DNA from: Nannocystaceae bacterium
GTDB lineage: Bacteria > Myxococcota_A > Polyangia > Nannocystales > Nannocystaceae
NCBI GenBank assembly: GCA_019694555.1
Contig: JAIBBS010000001.1
Coordinates: forward strand, 54,813-118,812
Length of the DNA: 64,000 bases
Direction of reading: 5' to 3'
Position numbers and translations under genes: made by a program. The notes under the pieces are model-generated. The model was not told the DNA's origin. It worked only from the letters and a program-made list of their open reading frames with translations, and did no database searches. Positions 8,847 to 18,647 of the stretch are shown here, one piece after another (positions within the stretch are counted from its first letter, which is position 1; the number at the start of each line of letters is the position of its first letter).

Positions 8847-9563
8847 ATGTGTGGCCGCTTCACGCTGACGACCAACGACTACGAGCACGTGGCCCAGGCG
8901 CTCGACGCCGACTACGAGCCCGCGGACGCGGCCGCGTGGCGTCCTCGCTTCAACGTCGCGCCGACCGATCGTCACCCCATCGTGATCGCGGGCGCAGCGG
9001 GTTCACGCCGCCGCCTGACGTGGGGGCAGTGGGGCCTGGTCGCGCCGCGCGACGCCGCGTCGCCACGCCCGCCGATCCACATCAACGCGCGCGCCGAGAC
9101 CCTCGCGAGCAAGGGCCTGTTCCGCGGCGCACTGCTGCGGCTGCGCTGCGGCGTCGTCGCGGATGGATTCTACGAGTGGACCGGACCCAAGCGCGCGCGC
9201 ACGCCGATCCGATTCCATCGCGGCGATGGCCGCCCGTTCCTGCTCGCGGGCGTGGCGACGCTGCGGGCGGTGGGCGAGGGCGGCGTGGTCGTGCCGCACT
9301 TCGCGATCATCACCACCGCGCCCAACGCCGTGGTCGCACCAGTGCACGATCGCATGCCGGCGATCCTCGATGCCCAGGACGTCGACGCGTGGCTGCATGC
9401 CCCGCCCGCGGACGCGTCGACCGAGGCCTGGCTCGACGCGCTCACCGCCGCGCTGGCGCCGGCGCCCGACGACGCGCTGGTGGCGACGCCGGCGTCGGCG
9501 CGCGTCAACGACGTGCACAACGACGACGCGGCGTGTCTGCTGGCGCAGCCGTCGCTGTTCTGA
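8847..9563 (+). CDS. SOS response-associated peptidase family protein (YedK/HMCES)
   Basis: 238 residues. The protein begins MCGRFTLTT, and Cys2, exposed after removal of Met1, is the residue that crosslinks to abasic sites in single-stranded DNA. Other family motifs are RFNVAPTD (Asn of the active site), WGLVAPRD, INARAETLASK, CGVVADGFYEW (Glu) and the late PVHDRMPAIL (His). All known key residues are visible, so it should be able to form the thiazolidine DNA-protein crosslink that shields abasic sites. The start is fixed because Cys must be the second residue. It stands alone, convergent with the ADP-ribosylglycohydrolase gene, with 13 bases between stops. No LexA box was recognised upstream. 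Confidence 0.93.
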   Translation: MCGRFTLTTNDYEHVAQALDADYEPADAAAWRPRFNVAPTDRHPIVIAGAAGSRRRLTWGQWGLVAPRDAASPRPPIHINARAETLASKGLFRGALLRLRCGVVADGFYEWTGPKRARTPIRFHRGDGRPFLLAGVATLRAVGEGGVVVPHFAIITTAPNAVVAPVHDRMPAILDAQDVDAWLHAPPADASTEAWLDALTAALAPAPDDALVATPASARVNDVHNDDAACLLAQPSLF

Positions 9564-9576
9564 CGCGGGGACGGGA

Positions 9577-10620
9577 TCACCGCGGGGGGTAGCGCGCCGG
9601 ATCGACCGCGACGCCCTCGCACGCCGCCGCGAGATCGTCCGCGAGCGCGCCGATGTCCTCGGCCAGCTCCAGCTCGGCGAGCCACGCCGGCGGGATCGCG
9701 GCCGCGCCCCAAGCCGCGCCCAGCAGGTTGCCGACCAGCGCGCCGGTGCTGTCGCTGTCGCCGCCGTGGTTGACCGCGAGCAGGACCCCGTCGGCGAAGT
9801 CGCGGGCCGACAGCGCGCAGTAGATCGCGATCGACAGCGCTTCTTCGGCGATCCAACCCTGGCCCAGCGACTCGACCGTCTCGGCCGAGCGCGGCGCGCT
9901 CGCGAGGGCGGCCAGCGCTCGATCGATCGCGGTGCCGACGTCGACGCCGAGCACGGGCCCGTGGTCCTGCCGCACGCGCGTGACGGCATCCGCCAGCGGC
10001 ACGCCCTGCATGCACAGCGCGATGATCGAGGCGAACGCACCGCCGGCGAGGTAGCCCGCGGGGTGGCCGTGGGTGATCGCGCAGGCCTGGCAGCCGATCT
10101 CGAACGGCCGCTCGCCGCACAGCCCGATCGGCGCCACGCGCATGATCCCGCCGCAGCCCTTGCTGTCGTTGATCGGGTACTGCACGCTGCCCGGCTGTGC
10201 CAAGGTCAGCGCCGACACGCAGGTGTTGCCCGGCGCGCGTTGGCTGTGCAGCGTGGGCACGCGGATGAGCCAGCCATCGAGCGCGTCGTCGAACGCAGGG
10301 TGGGCCGAGCGCATCGCCTGGGTGTGGAGCCAACGCAGGTATGCGCGGTGCAGCGCGACCACCGGCTCGAGCCGCACGCCCAGGCCCCGCGCGCAGCGCA
10401 GCCGCACCAGCGCCTCGGCGGTGAACAGCGTCATCTGCGTGTCGTCGGTGATCGCACCGCGGCGACCGTAGATCGTGTCGTAGTCGGTCACGCCCGCGGG
10501 GCCCCAGCGCCCGCGGATCTGCGCCAGCGACAGGAACTCGACCCCGGCCCCGAGCGCATCGCCCACGGCCCCGCCGAGCAGGCAGCCGCGGACTCGATCG
10601 CGCTGGGCCACGCCCGTCAT
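9577..10620 (-). CDS. ADP-ribosylglycohydrolase family protein
   Basis: 347 residues of the DraG/ARH all-helical fold. The N-terminal GCLLGGAVGDALGAGVEF and the metal-binding TDDTQMTLFTAEAL are both present. The second metal site is the late GGDSDSTGALVGNLLGA. These Asp and Thr residues hold the two magnesium ions that position ADP-ribose, so the enzyme should be active. It removes ADP-ribose from proteins or small molecules. ATG 10620 is used because the fold starts about 8 residues later; an in-frame ATG at 10698 would add a poorly conserved stretch. No DraT-like ADP-ribosyltransferase is seen nearby. The target is unknown. Confidence 0.9.
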   Translation of the reverse strand: MTGVAQRDRVRGCLLGGAVGDALGAGVEFLSLAQIRGRWGPAGVTDYDTIYGRRGAITDDTQMTLFTAEALVRLRCARGLGVRLEPVVALHRAYLRWLHTQAMRSAHPAFDDALDGWLIRVPTLHSQRAPGNTCVSALTLAQPGSVQYPINDSKGCGGIMRVAPIGLCGERPFEIGCQACAITHGHPAGYLAGGAFASIIALCMQGVPLADAVTRVRQDHGPVLGVDVGTAIDRALAALASAPRSAETVESLGQGWIAEEALSIAIYCALSARDFADGVLLAVNHGGDSDSTGALVGNLLGAAWGAAAIPPAWLAELELAEDIGALADDLAAACEGVAVDPARYPPR

Positions 10621-10696
10621 CCGCGGTGATCGTAGCAGATCGCCGCCGGCTCCCGACGCGTGGTCGGCAGGCGCGGCAGCATGATAGATCTCGGTC

Positions 10697-11236
10697 ATGC
10701 AGCACGGCACGATCGATGGCAGCGGCACGAGGCCGAGGGTCCCGACGGTGGCAGCACGCGCGCGCCCGCTGGTGCCGCTGCTGCTCGCGATGCTGGGCGG
10801 TTGCGCCGAGATGCGGCAGAACATGCGCAACGAGTTCGTGTCCGTCCGCGGCGCGTGGTTTTGCGGCAAGGCTGGCTGCGGCGAGGCGCAGATGCAGCGT
10901 TCGGCCCGTGGTCACCGCGAGGGCGAGCTGACGGTGTCGCACGGCAAGATCGCCAACGGCTGCGCGGTGGTGTTCAACGCCGGCAAGCCGCCCAAGTCGA
11001 TGAAGGCCACGGTCACCGATTGCAAGGGCAAGACCCAGCCGGTGCCCGACGACAAGCTCAAGGCGCCGGGCAGTCACGGCATCGCCGGCCAGGCCGACTC
11101 GTGGGTCGTGCTGGTCTCGCCCAAGGACTACCCCGAGCTCGAGCTCGGCGGCGGCTGCAAGCGTTGGACGGTGACGACCGACGCCACGTGGGACAAGGGC
11201 ACGTGGCAGCAGAAGGCCGGCCTGCTCAACGAGTGA
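10697..11236 (+). CDS. Small lipoprotein of unknown function
   Basis: 179 residues. The N terminus is an unusually long and basic leader (about 23 residues) followed by LVPLLLAMLGGC, a good lipobox with the modified Cys at about residue 36. The true start may therefore be nearer the hydrophobic stretch. The mature part has cysteines in WFCGKAGCGEA, NGCAVVF and TDCKGK and ends with GGGCKRWTVTTDATWDKG, suggesting a small disulfide-stabilised beta domain. No family was recognised. It is divergent from the ADP-ribosylglycohydrolase gene and lies 40 bases before the MFS permease gene, so the two could be co-transcribed. Confidence 0.7.
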   Translation: MQHGTIDGSGTRPRVPTVAARARPLVPLLLAMLGGCAEMRQNMRNEFVSVRGAWFCGKAGCGEAQMQRSARGHREGELTVSHGKIANGCAVVFNAGKPPKSMKATVTDCKGKTQPVPDDKLKAPGSHGIAGQADSWVVLVSPKDYPELELGGGCKRWTVTTDATWDKGTWQQKAGLLNE

Positions 11237-11276
11237 GCCGAAGGCCGCGTCGCGGCCGCGAGCGATCGACGTCGCG

Positions 11277-12500
11277 ATGGATCGACGGCTGCTGCTGCTG
11301 GGCGCGCTGTACTTCTGCCAGGGGCTGCCGGGCGGCTTCCTCGCGGTCGCGTTGCCGGTGTTGCTGCTGCAGCAGGGCGTCGACCTCACGCGCGTGGGCC
11401 TGGTCTCCGCGCTGTCGCTGCCGTGGATGCTCAAGGTGCTGTGGTCGCCGCTGGTCGACCGCTACGGCAGCGCGCGGCTGGGGCGGCGTCGCAGCTGGAT
11501 GCTGCCGTCGCTGGCGGTGATGCTGCTGGCGACGCTCGGCATCGGCGCGCTCGATCCGGTCGACACGCTCGCGCCGATTCTGCTGCTGTTCTTCGTGCTC
11601 AACCTCGCGGCCGCGACCCAGGACATCGCGGTCGATGGCTACGCGGTCTCGATGCTGCGGGGGCGCGAGCTGGCCCATGGCAACACCGCGCAGGTCGGTG
11701 GCTTCAAGCTCGGCAACCTCGTCGGTGGCGGCGTGTTGCTGGCGGCCTCGGGCGTGCTGGGCTGGCAGGGCGTGTTCGCGATCATGGCCGCGTGCATCGG
11801 CGCGGCGCTGTTGGCCGTGTGGTGGGTGCGCGAGCCCGCCGACGCGGTCGTGCCGGCGCTCGACACCCTCGGGGTCGTGCGCCGCGCGTTGCGGGGCATC
11901 GTGCGCGAGCCCGCGTACCTGGTGTTCCTGGTCGCGGCGAAGTTCGGCGAGTCGCTCGGCGGTTCGCTGGTCAAGCCGTCGATGGTCGGGCACGGCTTCT
12001 CGCGCGAGCTCATCGGCACGCTCGACGGCACCTTCGGCAGTCTCGCGACGGTGGCGGGCGCGGCGGTCGGCGGCGTGCTCGCGCGCCGCAGCGGCTGGGC
12101 CGTCACCGTCGCGATCCTGTCGACGGTGCAGGGGCTCGCGCTGGTCGCGATCGGGCTGTACCAGGCCGGCGAGGTCACGCCGGTGGGCTACGGCGTGCGG
12201 GTCGCGTGCGAGAACTTCGCCGGCGGCGGCGTGGCGGTCGCCGTGTTCGTGCTGGCGATGTCGAAGTGCGATCGCGACGTCGGCGGGGCTGCGTTCACGG
12301 CCGCGCAGGTGGTGTACATGGCCGGCGCCGCGATCGCGGGGCCGCTGGGCGCCGCGATCGCGGACGCGACCGCGATCGCACCGGTGATGGTCGTCTCCGG
12401 CGGGTTGGCGATCGGCGTGGCTGCGCTGGCGTTGGCGCTGCGGGCCCGGCTCGACGCGCCGCTCACAACGGACCCAGGCGACGGTACTCGCTCGGGGTGA
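11277..12500 (+). CDS. AmpG-like MFS permease (PAT family)
   Basis: A 407-residue membrane protein with about 12 hydrophobic segments. The first segment and loop, LYFCQGLPGGFLAVALPVLL, is the signature of the PAT/AmpG subfamily, and the MFS loop appears as WSPLVDRYGSARLGRRRSW. AmpG imports anhydro-muropeptides for cell-wall recycling; other PAT members carry acetyl-CoA or unknown solutes, so the substrate is not settled. No muropeptide-recycling gene is adjacent. The last 38 bases overlap the 3' end of the convergent AraC-family gene. The start at ATG 11277 puts the first membrane segment at residues 4-24. Confidence 0.85.
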   Translation: MDRRLLLLGALYFCQGLPGGFLAVALPVLLLQQGVDLTRVGLVSALSLPWMLKVLWSPLVDRYGSARLGRRRSWMLPSLAVMLLATLGIGALDPVDTLAPILLLFFVLNLAAATQDIAVDGYAVSMLRGRELAHGNTAQVGGFKLGNLVGGGVLLAASGVLGWQGVFAIMAACIGAALLAVWWVREPADAVVPALDTLGVVRRALRGIVREPAYLVFLVAAKFGESLGGSLVKPSMVGHGFSRELIGTLDGTFGSLATVAGAAVGGVLARRSGWAVTVAILSTVQGLALVAIGLYQAGEVTPVGYGVRVACENFAGGGVAVAVFVLAMSKCDRDVGGAAFTAAQVVYMAGAAIAGPLGAAIADATAIAPVMVVSGGLAIGVAALALALRARLDAPLTTDPGDGTRSG

Positions 12501-13431
12501 GGCCCATCGCGCGCACGAACGCGCGGCTGAAGCTGGGGTGGTCGGCGAAGCCGACCGCGGACGCGATGTCGAGGATCGGCGTCTCGCTGGTCCGCAGCAG
12601 CCGCGCGGCGTGGCACAGCCGCAGCGTGCGGACGTAGGCGCCGGGCGTCATGCCCACGACCTGATCGAACTGGCGCAGGAAGTGGAACTTCGACAGCTCG
12701 GCGATCTCGGCCAGCCGATCGAGCCCGATCGCATCCGCGGTGGCCGAGGGCGGCAGCTGGCGCATGTACTCGAGCGCGCGCGCGATCTTGCGGTGCGACA
12801 CGCGGTTGGTCGAGCGCTGCAGCGGCGTGCGCAGGTTGGAGAACTCCTCGAACGCGTGCACGACCACGCGCGTGAGCGCCTCGTCGACCGAGAGGTCGTC
12901 GTCGGGCGGACGCCCGGGCTCGTGGGCCGCGGCCGCGAGCGCGGCCGCCAGCGCCGGCGGGCCCACGCGTCGCGGCAGCTCGAGCTCGGGATCGTCGTCG
13001 CTGTGCGGCGTGGGGAAGACCGTGCCGCCGCGGTCCTGCACTGCGGCGAGCAGCCGCGCCATCTCCTGGACCAACGCGGCGTGGTTGGCGATGCGCACGA
13101 CCGTGAACTCGGGCGTGCGCGCGTCGGCGCCGAGCTCCGCGGCGATGCGCTGCACACACGAGGCGTCGACGTACAAGCTGATGTACTCGACGTCCTCGCC
13201 CTCGGTGTTGCCGGTGTGGACCTGGTGCGGGTTGATGAGCGCGACGTCGCCGCTGCGAAACTCGTGCAGCTTGCCCGCGACGTGGCAGTGCTCGTCGCCG
13301 CGCAGCTGCGCGCAGATCAGGTACTCGTCGTGGAAGTGCGGCGCCAGCGGGACGCGGCTGGCCGAGCCGCACGCGTGGTACAGCGAGAAGCCGCGACCGC
13401 CGTAGAACGCCGCCGTGAGGCGAGGGCGCAT
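12463..13431 (-). CDS. AraC-family transcriptional regulator with cupin domain
   Basis: 322 residues. The N-terminal half is a cupin-type sensor (APHFHDEYLICAQLRG, then SGDVALINPHQVHTG). The C-terminal 110 residues are the double helix-turn-helix of the AraC family (LDRLAEIAELSKFHFLRQF and ILDIASAVGFADHPSFSRAF), ending PSEYRRLGPL. Between them is an insert of about 80 residues with acidic and alanine-rich stretches, longer than usual. ATG 13431 begins just before the cupin strand. It is convergent with the AmpG-like gene, with which it overlaps by 38 bases, and divergent from the C45 acyltransferase gene, which is its most likely target along with itself. The ligand is unknown. Confidence 0.88.
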   Translation of the reverse strand: MRPRLTAAFYGGRGFSLYHACGSASRVPLAPHFHDEYLICAQLRGDEHCHVAGKLHEFRSGDVALINPHQVHTGNTEGEDVEYISLYVDASCVQRIAAELGADARTPEFTVVRIANHAALVQEMARLLAAVQDRGGTVFPTPHSDDDPELELPRRVGPPALAAALAAAAHEPGRPPDDDLSVDEALTRVVVHAFEEFSNLRTPLQRSTNRVSHRKIARALEYMRQLPPSATADAIGLDRLAEIAELSKFHFLRQFDQVVGMTPGAYVRTLRLCHAARLLRTSETPILDIASAVGFADHPSFSRAFVRAMGLTPSEYRRLGPL

Positions 13432-13563
13432 CGCCGCCACTTTAGCAAGCCGCGCGCGTGCGCGTGGACTGCTCGTGGTGGCGGCGGCGCCACCGTCCGC
13501 GGCGTGGGCGCGCGCGCGGGCGCAGGGCAGGGGCGCCGCGGTTGTGCGACGATTGCTCTCGCC

Positions 13564-14688
13564 GTGCCCGCGTCCAACCTGCTGCAGCCGGTTCGCTTCG
13601 AACAGGACGACGCCCGCGCGCGTGGCCGCGCCCACGGCGAGCTGTGGCGCCCGCAGATCCACGAGCTGGCCGAGCTGCGGGTGGCGCTGTGCCTCGAGCG
13701 CGCCGGCTACCGCGATCGCGAGGCGCTCGAGCGCGTGGCCGCGGCGCACCTGCCGGTGCTGGCCGCGGAGGAACCCGCGCTGCACGAGGAGCTGCTGGGC
13801 ATCGCCGAGGGCGCGGATCTGTCGCCCGAGCGCGTGCTCGTGCTCAACCACTACACCGATCTGCGCGACATCCCCGGCGCCGCGGGCCCGCAGCGCGATG
13901 CCGGCGAGCCCGACGGCTGCACCGCGATCTACCTCTACGGTGAGCACGGCGCGGTGCTGGGCCAGACCTGGGACATGCACGCGACCGCGGCGCCGTTCGT
14001 CCGCGTGATGCACCTGCTGCCACCCGGCGGTGTCGAGGTGCTGTGTCTGACCTTGACCGGTTGTCTGGGCCTGGCGGGGCTGGGCCAGCACGGTGTCGCG
14101 GTCACGATCAACAACCTCAACAGCACCGACGCGCGCGTCGGCCTGGTGTGGCCGGCGCTGGTGCGTTCGATGTTGGCCGCCAGCGACGCCCGCGCGGCCT
14201 ACGAACGGCTGCTGGCGGCGCCGTTGTCGTCGGGGCACCACTACATGATCGCCGACGGTCGCGCGTACTTCGGTGTCGAGTGCAGCGGCGAGCTCAAGGT
14301 GCTCACGCAGGTCGGGCCCAAGGCCGCGCACCTGCACACCAACCACTGCTTCGATCCGGTGCTGCGCGGGCGCGAGCGCCTGGTGCCGGGCACCACCAGC
14401 TTCGCGCGGCTCGACATGGCGACCACGCTGTACGCCCAGCAGCGGCCGCGCGACGTCGATGGCCTGTGGGCGCTGCTGGGCAGCCACGACGGCTATCCCC
14501 GCAGCATCTGTGCCCACGTGGACGATCTCCGCGGTGATCCCTCGGCCTCGCGCACCTGTGCTCGCATCGCGATGATGCCGGCCCACGGCCGCATGCGCGT
14601 GGCGCCGGGCTGCAGCCGCGACGACCAGCCGCTCGAGCTCGCGCTCGATCGCTTCGTCCCCGCCGCCGCGGCCGGCCCGCTACACTGA
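13564..14688 (+). CDS. C45-family acyltransferase (6-APA acyltransferase-like Ntn hydrolase)
   Basis: 374 residues. Members mature by autocleavage before a Cys that becomes the N-terminal nucleophile; here it lies in DGCTAIYLYG, followed by the family block VLGQTWDMHATAAPFV. Downstream blocks GVAVTINNLNS and LHTNHCFDP are also typical. The enzyme would hydrolyse or transfer acyl groups on amides or peptides; the fungal relative makes penicillin, but bacterial members have mostly unknown substrates. The GTG at 13564 is the only reasonable start close to the conserved region. An amino-acid permease gene starts 8 bases after its stop, so uptake of an amino acid and acyl-amide chemistry may be linked. 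Confidence 0.85.
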   Translation: MPASNLLQPVRFEQDDARARGRAHGELWRPQIHELAELRVALCLERAGYRDREALERVAAAHLPVLAAEEPALHEELLGIAEGADLSPERVLVLNHYTDLRDIPGAAGPQRDAGEPDGCTAIYLYGEHGAVLGQTWDMHATAAPFVRVMHLLPPGGVEVLCLTLTGCLGLAGLGQHGVAVTINNLNSTDARVGLVWPALVRSMLAASDARAAYERLLAAPLSSGHHYMIADGRAYFGVECSGELKVLTQVGPKAAHLHTNHCFDPVLRGRERLVPGTTSFARLDMATTLYAQQRPRDVDGLWALLGSHDGYPRSICAHVDDLRGDPSASRTCARIAMMPAHGRMRVAPGCSRDDQPLELALDRFVPAAAAGPLH

Positions 14689-14695
14689 CGCGCGC

Positions 14696-16078
14696 GTGCA
14701 CGACTCGCCAGCTGCGGTCGATCGATGGGGCGAGCGGCTGCCGCGGCGGCTGGGCCCGTGGAGCGCCGGCGCGGTCGTCATCGGCTCGACCATCGGCAGC
14801 GGCATCTTCCGCACGCCGGCGGTGATCGCCGAGCGGGTCGAGAGCCTCGCGATCTTCGCGGCGGTGTGGATCGCCGGCGCCGTGATCGCGCTGTGCGGCG
14901 CGCTGACCTACGCCGAGCTGTCGAGCATGATGCCGCGCACCGGCGGCATCTACGTCTACCTGCGCGAGGCCTACGGGCGATTGCCGGCGTTCCTGTTCGG
15001 CTGGGCCGAGCTGTTGGTGCTGCGACCGGCGGCCTACGGCGCCATCGCGATCACCTGCGCCGACTACGGCTGGCGCCTGCTCGGCGTCGACGGCGAGGGT
15101 GCGGTCGCGCTGGGCTTCTCGCGCACGCAGCTGGGCGCCGCAGCGCTCATCATCGTGGTCGGCAGCGCGAACATCCGCGGCGTGTCGCTGGGCGCCGCGA
15201 TCCAGAACTTCAGCACCGTGCTCAAGATCGCCGCGCTCGCAGGGTTGTGCGCGCTGGGCCTGTCCGCTGCGCACGCGCCCGACCCGGTGCTGTCGGTGCG
15301 CACGGTCGCGAGCCCGGGCGCGGCGTTCGGACTCGCGATGGTGTCGGTGCTGTGGGCCTACGACGGCTGGTCCGACGTGGGCTTCGTCAGCGGCGAGGTC
15401 CGCGATCCGCAGCGCAACCTGCCGCGGGCGTTCCTGCTGGGCACGCTCGCGGTCGCGGTGCTGTACCTCGCCGCCAACGCGGCCTATCTCGCGGTCATCC
15501 CGTTGGCGGAGATGCCCAAGCGCGAGCTGGTCGCGGCCGACGTCGCCGCGATCGCGATCGGTCGCGGCGGCGTGGCCTTCGTCGCCGCCGCGGTGGCGAT
15601 CAGCACCTTCGGCACGCTCAACGGCTCGATGATGACCGGCCCGCGGGTGTTCTTCGCGATGGCCGAGGACCGGCTGTTCTTCCGCGCGCTGGCCCACGTC
15701 GATCCCCGCCGCGGCACGCCCAGCCGCGCCATCGGCCTCTCGATCGTGCTGGGCATCGTGTTCGTCTCGGTGCGCGGCTTCGCCGAGCTCGCCGATCAGT
15801 TCGTGATCGGGATCTGGCCGTTTTACGCGCTGGGGGTGCTGGCGGTGTTCCTGCTGCGCCGACGGCAGCCCGACCGCGAGCGGCCCTACCGGACGTGGGG
15901 CTATCCCGTGGTGCCGGGCGTGTTCCTGGCCGCGACGCTCTACCTGCTGGGCTCGTACCTGGTGACCGAGCCGCTGACGTTTCTCGCGTGCATCGGCGTG
16001 ATCGCCACCGGCGTGCCGGTCTACTACGTGTGGCTGTCGCGCGCGTCCGCGTCGCCGGGCTCGCCGCCCTCGAGCTGA
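14696..16078 (+). CDS. APC-family amino-acid permease
   Basis: A 460-residue transporter with about 12 membrane segments. The first segment carries the APC motif GSTIGSGIFRTPAVI, and EVRDPQRNLPRAFLLG is the conserved intracellular loop after segment 6. It resembles the LAT/SteT type of amino-acid exchanger. The start is GTG 14696, 8 bases after the C45 acyltransferase stop, so the two are probably one transcript. The 3' end overlaps the convergent acyl-CoA synthetase gene by 55 bases. The exact amino-acid substrate cannot be read from the sequence. Confidence 0.88.
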   Translation: MHDSPAAVDRWGERLPRRLGPWSAGAVVIGSTIGSGIFRTPAVIAERVESLAIFAAVWIAGAVIALCGALTYAELSSMMPRTGGIYVYLREAYGRLPAFLFGWAELLVLRPAAYGAIAITCADYGWRLLGVDGEGAVALGFSRTQLGAAALIIVVGSANIRGVSLGAAIQNFSTVLKIAALAGLCALGLSAAHAPDPVLSVRTVASPGAAFGLAMVSVLWAYDGWSDVGFVSGEVRDPQRNLPRAFLLGTLAVAVLYLAANAAYLAVIPLAEMPKRELVAADVAAIAIGRGGVAFVAAAVAISTFGTLNGSMMTGPRVFFAMAEDRLFFRALAHVDPRRGTPSRAIGLSIVLGIVFVSVRGFAELADQFVIGIWPFYALGVLAVFLLRRRQPDRERPYRTWGYPVVPGVFLAATLYLLGSYLVTEPLTFLACIGVIATGVPVYYVWLSRASASPGSPPSS

Positions 16079-17549
16079 GCCCGCAGCGCGCGCTTGTCGA
16101 GCTTGCCCATGGCGTTGCGCGGCAACAACGAGAGCAGCACGATCTGTCGCGGGCACTTGTAGTCGGCGAGCTGGGCCCGCGCCAGCGCGCGGATGCTCGC
16201 GGCCAGCTCCGGCAGCGCCGGGGCCCCGGCCGCGGGCACGATGGCCGCGCCCACGCGCTCGCCCCATCGTGCATCGGTCACCGCCACGATCGCCACGTCC
16301 GCGACCGCGGGGTGCTCGCGCAGCACGTCCTCGATCTCGCGCGCCGAGAGCTTGAAGCCGCCGCTCTTGATGATGTCGGTGCTGGCGCGGCCGACGATGC
16401 GGACGTAGCCGTCGGGGTCCTCGCACGCGATGTCGCCGGTGCGGAAGAACTCGCCACACAGCGCGGCCGCGGTCGCATCGGCATCGCGCCAGTAGCCGCG
16501 CATCAGCGAGCTCCCGGCGATCTGCAGCTCACCGGCGGTGCCGCGCGCGACCTCGACGTCGTGCTCGTCGACGATGCGCATGCGCACGCCGGGGACCGGC
16601 ACGCCGACGGTGCCGACGCGGCGCTCGCCCTGCAGCGGATTGCTCAGGGTGATGAGCGTCTCGGTCATGCCGTAGCGCTCGAGGATGGCGTGACCGGTGG
16701 CGCGGGCGAACTCGGCGAACACGCGCGGGGGCAGCGGCGCGCTGCCGGCGGTGAACAGTCGCGCGCGGGCCAGCACCGCCGCGTCGTCCGGGTGCGCCGC
16801 GAGGTGCTCGAGCCACTGCACGTACATCGTCGGCACGCCCATGAACACGGTCGCGCCGCGATCGCGCAGGTCGGCGAGCGTGCTCGCGGGCTCGAAGCGC
16901 GCGTGCAGCAGCACCGAGACGCCGTGCAGCAGCGCCGCGAAGATGCCGATGCACAGGCCGTGGACGTGGAACAGCGGCAGCGACAGCGACAACCGGTCCG
17001 CCGCGCAGAAGCCCCACGCGGCGCCCAGCGCCTCCATGTTGCCGACCAGCGCGCGCCACGGCAGCACCACGCCCTTGCTGCGACCGGTGGTGCCGGAGGT
17101 GTAGACGAGCAGCGCGGCGTCCTCGTCGTCGCCGGGCGCCGGCAACAGCGGTGATGGCGAGGCGTGCACGATCGCGTCGCGGTCGAGCACGCGCGCGCTC
17201 GAGGCCAGCGCATTGCCGCGCTCGCGCAGCTCGGCGCCCAGCAGCAGCACCGTCGCGCCGCTGTCGTCCACCACGTGCTGCAGCTCCGCGGTGGTGTGCC
17301 GCGTGCCCAGCGGCACCGGGATCGCGCCGACGGCCTGCACCGCCAGCACCGCCAGCGCCTGCGCCGTGCTGGGCAGGCCCAGCAGTGCGACGCGATCGCC
17401 TGCCTGCACGCCCTCGTCGCCCAGCGCCCGCGCGACGCCGCCGATGCGCTGCGCCAGCGCGGGGCCCTGCACGCGCGCGTGACCGTCGTCGAGCGCGACG
17501 CCGGCGTGGGCGTGGACGCGTGCGAACCATCGCGAGCGCAGCGCGTCGC

Positions 17550-17553
<4 letters not shown>
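16024..17553 (-). CDS. AMP-binding acyl-CoA synthetase, MatB-like
   Basis: 509 residues of the ANL superfamily. Core motifs are present: A3 VYTSGTTGRSKGVVLP, A5 LERYGMTETL, A7 FFRTGDIACEDPDGYVRIVG, A8 region ASTDIIKSGGFKLSAREIE and the catalytic Lys of A10 in RNAMGKLDKRAL. The A8 sequence GRxSxDxIKxGGFK and the overall length resemble actinobacterial malonyl-CoA synthetases (MatB), but a short- or medium-chain acyl substrate cannot be excluded. Its ATG overlaps the UppP stop (ATGA), so the two are coupled. Its 3' end overlaps the permease gene by 55 bases in the convergent direction. Confidence 0.85.
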
Positions 17554-18419
<866 letters not shown>

Positions 18420-18464
18420 CGCGAGCGCGACCAGGGGCCACGCGCGCCACCGCGCCGCGCTACC

Positions 18465-18641
18465 ATGGCGAGCGTGTCCGTCGCGATCGCGTTCGTCGGG
18501 CTCGTCGGCGTGTTGCAGGGCTGCGCGTGGCTCGGACGCGGCCAGCGGCGCGCGCTCGCGACCGCGTTGGTGTGCCTGGGGCTCGTCGCGTCGTGCCTGG
18601 GGGTCGTGCATGCTCGTGTGCCCGGCTTCTTCGGCGACTGA
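18465..18641 (+). CDS. Possible small membrane protein
   Basis: 58 residues from ATG 18465, in the gap between uppP and hflX, which are both on the other strand. Two hydrophobic segments (VAIAFVGLVGVLQGCAW and ALATALVCLGLVASCLGVV) are separated by GRGQRRA, as expected for a two-helix membrane protein with a cytoplasmic loop. It contains three cysteines. No family was recognised. The stretch has no competing gene if uppP starts at 18419, and it is in the right size range for small transmembrane proteins, but chance remains possible in such GC-rich DNA. Confidence 0.4.
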   Translation: MASVSVAIAFVGLVGVLQGCAWLGRGQRRALATALVCLGLVASCLGVVHARVPGFFGD

Positions 18642-18647
18642 CGCGGC

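Noticed and set aside
13564..16078. Beta-lactam antibiotic biosynthesis cluster because of the penicillin acyltransferase-like enzyme.
   Set aside because: No peptide synthetase, isopenicillin N synthase or other biosynthetic gene is present; C45 proteins are common in bacteria without such pathways.
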